Positions 3,766 through 9,528 of a stretch of DNA of 9,528 bases are shown piece by piece (the stretch's first letter is position 1; each line of letters begins with the position of its first letter). This stretch comes from CAZNYN01 sp964422205 (GTDB taxonomy: Bacteria > Synergistota > Synergistia > Synergistales > Synergistaceae). The stretch spans positions 1 to 9,528 of the forward strand of contig CAYRAI010000057.1 in assembly GCA_964422205.1 (NCBI GenBank), written 5' to 3'. The notes beneath the pieces were generated by a model. That model saw only the letters and a list, made by a program, of their open reading frames with translations. It made no database searches and was not told the DNA's origin. Position numbers and translations under genes: made by a program.

Positions 3766-6048
3766 ATGTTTGAAAATCTTTTTAAAAGGAAAACATTTCT
3801 TAATCAAAAAGCCCCCTCCTTTCTAAAGAAACTTGGGGGCGATATTTTATTTATAAAAAATATTCCTGCAAAAGAGGCAACATACGGCGTTTTCCCTAAC
3901 TTTGACAGAAGGATAAAGGACGCTCTGGCAGATATGGGAATATTCTCTCTTTACTCCCACCAAAACGAAGCCTTCTCCCTGGCTCTCTCTGGCAGAGACA
4001 TTGTCGTAGTTACCCCAACCGCATCTGGAAAAACTTTCTGCTACAACCTGCCTGTCATTGAGACCATGCTGAGAGACGAAAAGGCCCGCGCCCTTTACCT
4101 GTTTCCGTCAAAGGCACTGGCTCAGGATCAAATATCCGAACTGCACAAAATTTCTTCCGCTATGTGCTTTGACATTAAGCCCTTCACTTATGACGGAGAC
4201 ACTTCCGCGCAAAACAGAAGAGCTGCTCGGGAGACAGGGCGAATTCTGATAACGAATCCCGACATGCTGAGCGTCGGCATACTTCCCCACCACGAGTACT
4301 GGGCGGACTTTTTCAGAAATTTAAAATTTATCATTGTTGATGAACTTCATACGTATAAAGGTGTATTCGGATCTCATCTGGCAAATATATTTACGCGGGC
4401 TGAAAGAATATGCGCCTTTTACAGCTCACATCCGATTTTCATCTGCTGTTCCGCCACTATAGCAAATCCTCTTGAACATGCGGAAGCTCTTACAGGCAGA
4501 AAGATGGAAATGATATCTGAAAACGGCGCACCTTCTCCAGAAAAGGACATTATTATATATTCTCCCCCCATTGTAGAAAAGAAGACCAAGACATGCCGCT
4601 CCTCACTGTTTGACAGCGCTCTGATAGCCTCAGAAGCCGTCAGATCCGGAATAAATACAATAGTATTCACCAAATCAAGAGTAAATGTGGAGCTTATAAC
4701 CGACATCATCAGGGAAAAAGTTAAGACGCGCGGTGATACGCCGGGGATAAGCGGATACAGAGCAGGCTACCTGCCTCGAGAGAGACGTATCATAGAAAAA
4801 GGGCTGCGCAACGGAAAGATCAATTGCGTTGTCAGTACCAATGCTTTGGAACTTGGAATCGATATCGGCTCTCTTGAATTGGCTGTTCTGCACGGATATC
4901 CCGGAAGCATAGCCGCGGCATGGCAGCAAATAGGAAGAGCGGGAAGAAGAGGCAGGAAATCATATTCTGTCATTGTGGCCTCATCGCGTCCACTAGACAG
5001 ATTCCTCGCATCACACCCCGAATGGTTCTTTGGAGCGTCTCCCGAGATGGCTCTTATCTCTCCCATGAATCCATATATCTTTGTTGATCATGTTAAATGC
5101 TCCTGCTTTGAACTTCCTTTCCGCAAAGGAGAACTTTTTGCTGGCAAAGATGTCTCGGAAATATTGGATTTTCTGGCCGATAATGGAATTCTTCTTAAAA
5201 CAGATAATTTCGGAAGCACTCTCTATGTAAAAAATATAGAAAGCCACCCTGCATCTGAAATAAATCTCAGAAATTCTTACGGCAGACAATACGATATTAT
5301 TGACACGACAGAGAGTGATAAAGGGAAAATCATAGGGAGCATCGATTCCGCATCTGCATTAGCACACATATTCCCGAGAGCTTCCTATTTTCATAACGGA
5401 CATTCTTACACTGTAGATAAGTTGGATACAGATAAACAGAGATGTTATGTCAAAAAGAGCTCACCGTACATTTATACGGAGGCCGACTTACAGACAAGAA
5501 TTAAAGTAACCTGCTTATGCGAAGCATCACGATCTTTCGGGTGGGGCGAGGCTCTGCTCATTTACGTTCCTTACATATACAAGATAAAGGACAGAAGAAC
5601 GCACGAAATTATAGGGCACGGCAAGATAGAAATGCCGCCAACCGAAATAGCCACGACATCATTTTGGATGTGCGTTCCACCGCACATGGAGAACACCGCA
5701 GAACTTAAAGCCGCAATGGAAGGTCTTGCAGGACTGTTTGAGACAATAGCTCCAATTTTTCTGATGTGCTCCTCCGAAGACGTTAAAATTCATATAAAGC
5801 AAAAAGACCCGATATTGAAACGATCGGCGATATTTATAGCCGATACTGCTCCCGGAGGAGTAGGGCTGGCCGAAGGCTCTTACTCAATCAGAGGGAAACT
5901 GATCGAAGCGGCAATCAGCATACTCTCTTCATGTGACTGTATAGATGGATGTCCTGTATGCACAGGACATCCGCAGAGCGAACTTAATTTAAAGAAAGCA
6001 GCTCTTAAACTTGCGGAGGAGCTGCTAGCCGAATATAAGGAAAACTAA
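3766..6048 (+). CDS. mrfA: MrfA-type DUF1998 DEAD/DEAH-box DNA helicase
   Basis: The protein closely resembles Bacillus YprA/MrfA along its whole length (760 versus about 749 residues). MrfA is a 3'-5' DNA helicase that works with the exonuclease MrfB in UvrA-independent repair of mitomycin-type damage. Landmarks: Q-motif region YSHQNEAF (63-70), Walker A TPTASGKT (83-90), Walker B DELH (192-195), SAT (229-231), motif VI QQIGRAGRRG (387-396), and a C-terminal DUF1998/MZB region with zinc-binding cysteines C723, C725, C729 and C732. No mrfB-like gene is in the window. The start is uncertain: ATG 3766 lacks a Shine-Dalgarno but follows the TSUP stop by 10 bases, which suits coupled translation. 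A GTG at 3721 would add 15 residues and overlap the TSUP gene. The C-terminal end interlocks with the stop of the opposing amidohydrolase gene. Confidence 0.9.
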   Translation: MFENLFKRKTFLNQKAPSFLKKLGGDILFIKNIPAKEATYGVFPNFDRRIKDALADMGIFSLYSHQNEAFSLALSGRDIVVVTPTASGKTFCYNLPVIETMLRDEKARALYLFPSKALAQDQISELHKISSAMCFDIKPFTYDGDTSAQNRRAARETGRILITNPDMLSVGILPHHEYWADFFRNLKFIIVDELHTYKGVFGSHLANIFTRAERICAFYSSHPIFICCSATIANPLEHAEALTGRKMEMISENGAPSPEKDIIIYSPPIVEKKTKTCRSSLFDSALIASEAVRSGINTIVFTKSRVNVELITDIIREKVKTRGDTPGISGYRAGYLPRERRIIEKGLRNGKINCVVSTNALELGIDIGSLELAVLHGYPGSIAAAWQQIGRAGRRGRKSYSVIVASSRPLDRFLASHPEWFFGASPEMALISPMNPYIFVDHVKCSCFELPFRKGELFAGKDVSEILDFLADNGILLKTDNFGSTLYVKNIESHPASEINLRNSYGRQYDIIDTTESDKGKIIGSIDSASALAHIFPRASYFHNGHSYTVDKLDTDKQRCYVKKSSPYIYTEADLQTRIKVTCLCEASRSFGWGEALLIYVPYIYKIKDRRTHEIIGHGKIEMPPTEIATTSFWMCVPPHMENTAELKAAMEGLAGLFETIAPIFLMCSSEDVKIHIKQKDPILKRSAIFIADTAPGGVGLAEGSYSIRGKLIEAAISILSSCDCIDGCPVCTGHPQSELNLKKAALKLAEELLAEYKEN
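3806..3840 (-). terminator. Intrinsic-terminator-like hairpin inside the 5' end of mrfA, leftward
   Basis: GCCCCC (3811-3816) and GGGGGC (3835-3840) form a 6-bp GC-only stem. It continues past a 3x3 internal loop into TTTC/GAAA (3820-3823 with 3828-3831) closed by a TAAA loop. On the minus strand it is followed at once by TTTTT (3810-3806), the form of an intrinsic terminator. On the plus strand it is followed by a T-rich stretch (3842-3852), giving a weaker terminator shape. It occupies codons 16-25 of mrfA. Confidence 0.45.
5947..5972. repeat. Perfect 11-bp hairpin in the zinc-cysteine region of mrfA
   Basis: GGATGTCCTGT (5947-5957) and ACAGGACATCC (5962-5972) are perfect inverted arms with an ATGC loop. 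The hairpin covers the codons of two of the four zinc cysteines (C729, C732). No T-run follows on either strand, so it is not a standard intrinsic terminator. It lies about 75 bases before the mrfA stop codon. Confidence 0.6.
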
Positions 6049-6851
6049 ATACCCAGCAGCCGTTCGGCATTGCCTCCAAGTATAAGCTCTTTGTCCGAAG
6101 CGGAAAGTTCAAGAGAGTTAATCAGATCTATCTCCTGAGACGGAAGATGCCACGGAAAGTCACTGCCGAAAAGAATCTTTTCAGCTCCGTGCTTTTTTAT
6201 AATCTTTCTCATCGTACTCTTATCCATCCATGATGACGCAGCATAGCTTGTATCAAGATATATATCGCTCTTCCCCGCTATATTCTCCAAAACATAGTCG
6301 GCCATATTGAGTCCGCCCATGTGAGACGAGACTATCTTTATTCCGGGAAATTCCTTGGCTATGACAGCCATATCCTGAGGATGAGCCATTACAACTCCGG
6401 GTGTTGAATACTCCGCACCGACATGAAAAACTGCGATAAGTCCCAGAGCTCTTATTAAGTCATATACGGGAAAACAGCTCTCGTCCAAAGCTTTTGTGCA
6501 CTGCATCCCGGGATGAAGCTTAATGCCTTTCAGCCCCTCGTCCGAAATTTTCCATACATATTCAAGGGCATATTCAGAACCTAGACAGACGGACCCAAAT
6601 GATACAAGACGGTCGGAATCGATGGACTTTGCAAAGCGCAACACACTCTCGTGCTGGCTCTCCTTTGTCACAACATTGCAGACGACCGATTTGCCTACAC
6701 CGCATCTGTCCATTATATCTATCAGGCTTTCTTCTGTCGCAACAGATCTATAGGGCAGTTCCGAGTTTGATGACATGACTTCCATAGCATGCCTTGCTAT
6801 GGAATCGGGAAATATATGTGTATGAAAATCAATTACCATAATTAGCTGCAT
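6045..6851 (-). CDS. Amidohydrolase_2 family metal-dependent hydrolase or decarboxylase
   Basis: The protein (268 residues from this start) is a TIM-barrel amidohydrolase of the PF04909 group, which includes decarboxylases and hydrolases acting on ring or carboxyl substrates. The expected metal ligands are visible: HTH near the N-terminus (H10, H12) in IDFHTHIFPD, H113 in KLHPG, H143 in FHVGAEY, H177 in SSHMGG and D231 in FGSDFPW. It has no signal peptide and should be cytosolic. The substrate is unknown. ATG 6851 has AAAGGTGG just upstream but spaced closely; ATG 6839 (264 residues, MVIDFHTH) is an equally good choice. The open frame to 6935 adds a basic stretch unlike the family. Its TAG overlaps the mrfA TAA on the opposite strand, so no terminator fits between them. 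It is divergent from cbiB. Confidence 0.82.
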   Translation of the reverse strand: MQLIMVIDFHTHIFPDSIARHAMEVMSSNSELPYRSVATEESLIDIMDRCGVGKSVVCNVVTKESQHESVLRFAKSIDSDRLVSFGSVCLGSEYALEYVWKISDEGLKGIKLHPGMQCTKALDESCFPVYDLIRALGLIAVFHVGAEYSTPGVVMAHPQDMAVIAKEFPGIKIVSSHMGGLNMADYVLENIAGKSDIYLDTSYAASSWMDKSTMRKIIKKHGAEKILFGSDFPWHLPSQEIDLINSLELSASDKELILGGNAERLLGI

Positions 6852-6916
6852 ACCACCTTTTTTTGCACCAATGCATAGAGTTTTGTGATAGACTCTGTGT
6901 CTGTAGAGACGATGGA

Positions 6917-6926
6917 TATTATAATA
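6917..6926. promoter_or_regulatory. Palindromic -10 element between divergent amidohydrolase and cbiB genes
   Basis: TATTATAATA (6917-6926) is a perfect palindrome. It contains TATAAT for rightward transcription (6920-6925) and the same hexamer on the minus strand, so one site could serve both genes. Rightward transcription would start near 6932, about 13 bases before the cbiB Shine-Dalgarno (6945-6950). Leftward transcription would start near 6911-6914. No strong -35 is visible on either side. I saw no cobalamin riboswitch in the short cbiB leader. Confidence 0.5.
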
Positions 6927-6960
6927 CCAAAACACTCGAAATTACAGGAGACGAAACAAA

Positions 6961-7902
6961 ATGATGATACTGGCCGCAATGCTTTTAGATTCCATCTTTG
7001 GTGACCCTAAGGGAATACCTCACCCGGTAACCTATGTAGGACGCATTATATCTTTCTGGGAGAAAAGGCTCTACACAAAAAAAGACGCCAAAATTAAAGG
7101 CGTAATTTTTTGCGCTGCAGTTCTATTATCCGTCCTCTTTACCATAGCTTCTGTATTTTTTGCGGCACAGTCGATAAACGAATATCTCTTTACAGTTATA
7201 AAAATATACACGCTATATACTGCCATAGCTTTCCGTTCTCTGAAAGATGAGTCGATGAAAGTCGCCTGCGAGCTCAACAGCGGAAATATTGATGAAGCAA
7301 GAAAATTTTTGTCTTATATTGTGGGCCGTGATACGGAAAAGCTCAACAGACCGGGAATAATAAGAGCATCTGTTGAAACAATAGCAGAAAGCTACATAGA
7401 CGGAGTTTTTACAGTGCTGTTTTATATGGTGCTGGGCTCTTTTGCCGGACATGCGGCTATCTTCACATGGACATACAAAACGGTAAACACCATGGACTCA
7501 ATGGTTGGCTATGACGATGAAAGATACCACGACTTTGGCTGGGGCGCGGCAAAACTCGATGACCTGCTGAACTTCATACCTGCAAGGCTCGGAGCTCTTC
7601 TTGCCATAGTTGCGGGAGCGGCTCTCGGCTTTGACTGGAAAAATGCGCTGAAAATATTTGCGCGCGACAGAAAAAAACACAAGAGTCCAAACAGCGCTCA
7701 CGCAGAAAGCGTATATGCAGGACTGCTCGGGATATCGCTTGGCGGCGGAGCTTTCTACGGAGGAGAGTTTGAAGCAAGACCCACTTTGGGAGATAGTACC
7801 AGAGAGCCTGAAACAGAGGACATCATAAAGTCCCATAAGATACTCACCTACTCCTACGCCCTCTTTGCCTGTATCATATATGTGCTTGGGAGAGCTATAT
7901 GA
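6961..7902 (+). CDS. cbiB: Adenosylcobinamide-phosphate synthase CbiB
   Basis: CbiB joins adenosylcobyric acid with (R)-1-aminopropan-2-ol phosphate (or aminopropanol) to close the cobinamide side chain. It is an integral membrane protein. The 313 residues fit the family. Conserved blocks are present: LLDSIFGDP (8-16) with HPV (21-23), VGRDTEKL (121-128), ETIAESYIDGV (139-149), NTMDSMVGY (176-184), AAKLDD (196-201) with PARL, and DRKKHKSPNSAHAE (236-249) leading into YAGLLGI. The ETVAEN form of other CbiB proteins here reads ETIAES. ATG 6961 has CAGGAG 10 nt upstream; a second ATG follows directly. The stop overlaps the next start (ATGA, 7899-7902), and that gene makes the CbiB co-substrate, which supports the call. 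Confidence 0.93.
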   Translation: MMILAAMLLDSIFGDPKGIPHPVTYVGRIISFWEKRLYTKKDAKIKGVIFCAAVLLSVLFTIASVFFAAQSINEYLFTVIKIYTLYTAIAFRSLKDESMKVACELNSGNIDEARKFLSYIVGRDTEKLNRPGIIRASVETIAESYIDGVFTVLFYMVLGSFAGHAAIFTWTYKTVNTMDSMVGYDDERYHDFGWGAAKLDDLLNFIPARLGALLAIVAGAALGFDWKNALKIFARDRKKHKSPNSAHAESVYAGLLGISLGGGAFYGGEFEARPTLGDSTREPETEDIIKSHKILTYSYALFACIIYVLGRAI

Positions 7903-8918
7903 TGAGGTTCAGACTGCACGGTGCCAACCCAGAAAAACTGTACGACGCTTTCGGCGTAGCTATGCCGAAAAAGATTTCTGACTTCAGCACAAATACAAAC
8001 GCTCTTGAATGGAACGGCAAAATAGATGCAGATTTAAAGAAACTCCTCTGCGATTATCCCGATGATGAATCGTCATCGCTGCGCTCTCTGATAGCTTCTG
8101 CTAATAACTGTAAAGAGGAAAATATACTTGTAACAAACGGCTCAAACGAGGCTATATACATCATTGCCTCATACTTTGCATCTGGCTGTAACTGCATATT
8201 ACAGCCTGTATATGGGGAATATGAGAGGGCTCTTAAAAGTTACGGTTCTGCCCCGTTAAATATTTTCTCCCGTAATTCAATACCGGAAAGCGCCGATACA
8301 GTATGGCTGTGTAATCCATGCAACCCCACAGGACAATTTATAAAGGACTGTGAAATAAAAGACTTACTGGATTCCAACAAAGATAAAATTTTTATCATTG
8401 ACGAGGCTTACAGAGATTTTTTAATTAACGGCGACGATAACATTCAGAACCACATCTTTGAGAATGTAATATTCCTCCGCTCTCTTACAAAAATATACCA
8501 CCTCTGCGGCGCAAGAATAGGCTATGCAGCGGCTCCGTCAGATATAATAAGTAAACTGAAAAAACGCCAGCCCACATGGAGTGTCAATGCTCTTGCTCAG
8601 ACTGCCGCCGAGGCCTTCCTTAAAGACAGGAACTTTCCAAAAGCAACAAGAGAGTTTTACAAAGCAGAGATTCCCCGTTTTATTAGTGAGCTTAGAAAAT
8701 TTGGTTGTGAAATTGCTGACACATCAGTTAATTTTTTCCTTATGAAATGTGAAAACGACGCGGAACTGATATCCTTCCTCCTCAAAAAAGGAATCGTTGT
8801 GCGCCACACAAGAAATTTTCCTGGACTTGACGGAAAATACATAAGAATAGCCGCACGAAGCAGTGAGGAAAATAACATCTTTATAAATGCGATGAAAGAG
8901 TACATGTCTCTGAGATGA
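7899..8918 (+). CDS. cobD: L-threonine-O-3-phosphate decarboxylase CobD
   Basis: CobD is a PLP enzyme of the aspartate-aminotransferase fold that decarboxylates threonine phosphate to (R)-1-aminopropan-2-ol phosphate, the linker used by CbiB. The 339 residues begin with the CobD-like HGAN and DFSTNTNAL. Further landmarks are TNGSNEA (79-85), NPCNPTG (139-145), DEAY (168-171), the PLP lysine K198 in SLTKIYHLCGARIGY, QPTWSVNALAQTA (224-236) and the carboxylate-binding arginine in YIRIAAR near the C-terminus. Histidinol-phosphate aminotransferase is the closest alternative fold member. The W-S-V-N block and the position between cbiB and a cobC-like gene favour CobD. The start overlaps the cbiB stop by 4 bases with a GGGAGAG Shine-Dalgarno just upstream; ATG 7902 is also possible. 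Confidence 0.88.
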   Translation: MMRFRLHGANPEKLYDAFGVAMPKKISDFSTNTNALEWNGKIDADLKKLLCDYPDDESSSLRSLIASANNCKEENILVTNGSNEAIYIIASYFASGCNCILQPVYGEYERALKSYGSAPLNIFSRNSIPESADTVWLCNPCNPTGQFIKDCEIKDLLDSNKDKIFIIDEAYRDFLINGDDNIQNHIFENVIFLRSLTKIYHLCGARIGYAAAPSDIISKLKKRQPTWSVNALAQTAAEAFLKDRNFPKATREFYKAEIPRFISELRKFGCEIADTSVNFFLMKCENDAELISFLLKKGIVVRHTRNFPGLDGKYIRIAARSSEENNIFINAMKEYMSLR

Positions 8919-9514
8919 AAATATATTTAATACGCCACGCTCTCTCCATATCGAATATTCAAAATATCTGGACCGGACAGACTGATGTTGACCTATCGGA
9001 AGAAGGAATAAGAGAACAGCTGGAAATATGCGGAAGATACAGCTACCCAGCTGTCAAGCTCTGTATCTCTTCCCCTCTGCGCCGTTGTACCCACTCAATG
9101 GAAATTATATATGGGAGAAAACCAGATATTACAATAGCTCAGTTTATGGAGTGCTCCCTCGGTATATTGGAAGGACAAAGCTATACAAACTTAAATGACG
9201 ATCCTAATTATCTCTCATGGATAACCAGCCCCAATACTGCAATTTTGGGAGGAGAAAGCTTTTCAGACTTTATACTGAGAACGGAAAAAGGCTTCGCGGA
9301 TATGGTAAAAATGCTGAAGGGAAAAGACATTGACAGCGTTTCTGTCATGCTTCACGGAAACGTGATGAGAGCGATACTCCACAGGTTCGCAGACAGATTG
9401 ATACCCCACAGCGAATGGCAGATTCCCAACGGCGGACTATACGAACTTAACGTATCAGACGGCGGCATGGTACTCTCATACTCACAAAAGCCAGATTTTC
9501 TTTTTAGCTTATAA
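8915..9514 (+). CDS. cobC: Histidine phosphatase, probable alpha-ribazole phosphatase CobC
   Basis: The 199-residue protein belongs to the phosphoglycerate-mutase-like histidine phosphatases. The phospho-accepting histidine is H8 in LIRHALS; the usual RHG is RHA here. The family's GQTDVDLSEEG (21-31), SSPLRR (52-57) with its phosphate-binding arginine, the acidic E86 in LGILEGQ, and the second catalytic histidine H147 in MLHGNVMR are all present. In the cobalamin pathway CobC removes the 5'-phosphate from alpha-ribazole-phosphate or from adenosylcobalamin phosphate. The specific role is inferred from the operon: the start overlaps the cobD stop by ATGA (8915-8918). The family is promiscuous, so other phosphate substrates cannot be excluded. 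The gene is complete; the operon may continue to the right. Confidence 0.78.
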   Translation: MKIYLIRHALSISNIQNIWTGQTDVDLSEEGIREQLEICGRYSYPAVKLCISSPLRRCTHSMEIIYGRKPDITIAQFMECSLGILEGQSYTNLNDDPNYLSWITSPNTAILGGESFSDFILRTEKGFADMVKMLKGKDIDSVSVMLHGNVMRAILHRFADRLIPHSEWQIPNGGLYELNVSDGGMVLSYSQKPDFLFSL

Positions 9515-9528
9515 CTTCTGTCACAAAA

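Noticed and set aside
6168..6198. Possible rightward terminator for mrfA inside the amidohydrolase gene
   Set aside because: GAAAAG-AAT-CTTTTC has a tiny loop and the T6 tract comes 12 bases later after only a 3-bp stem, so it does not fit an intrinsic terminator well.
7498..7836. Minus-strand 112-codon frame inside cbiB
   Set aside because: Antisense shadow of cbiB with no conserved motif or credible start signal.

Overview
The window is ordinary chromosomal DNA from an anaerobic bacterium. It has moderate GC, heavy use of AGA/AGG and ATA codons, tight 4-nt gene overlaps in one operon, and an anaerobe-style de novo cobalamin gene set. The protein style and gene mix suggest Synergistota or a Clostridia-like lineage. 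This is inference; no rRNA or marker gene is present. I found no mobile element, tRNA, rRNA or CRISPR.

Layout: (1) 1-53, intrinsic terminator of an unseen upstream gene. (2) 166-1701, a methionine-biosynthesis unit: a consensus sigma70-type promoter, a ~200-nt leader and metY (O-acetylhomoserine sulfhydrylase). The leader encodes an unlisted 22-residue peptide with three consecutive Met codons followed by Cys (core NMMMC). It also has four segments able to form the mutually exclusive 1:2, 2:3 and 3:4 pairings of a classical trp/his-type attenuator, and the 3:4 hairpin is followed by T7. I regard this as the most interesting element of the window. (3) 1846-2470, bioY (biotin ECF S-component) behind a perfect 19-bp inverted repeat that contains a BirA-like operator and the -35 box. 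The -10 lies so close to the ATG that the mRNA is probably leaderless. (4) 2511-2876 (minus), a short DtxR/MntR-family metalloregulator, convergent with bioY and divergent from the next gene. (5) 2997-3755, a TSUP (TauE/SafE) membrane transporter starting at TTG, then 3766-6048, an MrfA-type DUF1998 helicase. (6) 6045-6851 (minus), an amidohydrolase_2 enzyme whose stop codon interlocks with the helicase stop. (7) 6961-9514, a cobalamin late-step operon: cbiB, cobD (threonine-phosphate decarboxylase) and a cobC-like histidine phosphatase, each overlapping the next by ATGA.

How the genes work together: CobD makes (R)-1-aminopropan-2-ol phosphate, CbiB attaches it to adenosylcobyric acid, and a CobC-type phosphatase would act in nucleotide-loop assembly. 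MetY makes homocysteine, the substrate of the often B12-dependent methionine synthase, so methionine and cobalamin metabolism are plausibly linked. Biotin uptake, the metalloregulator and the helicase are separate transcription units. The TSUP gene has no identified substrate; sulfur oxyanions or sulfonates are possible but unproven.
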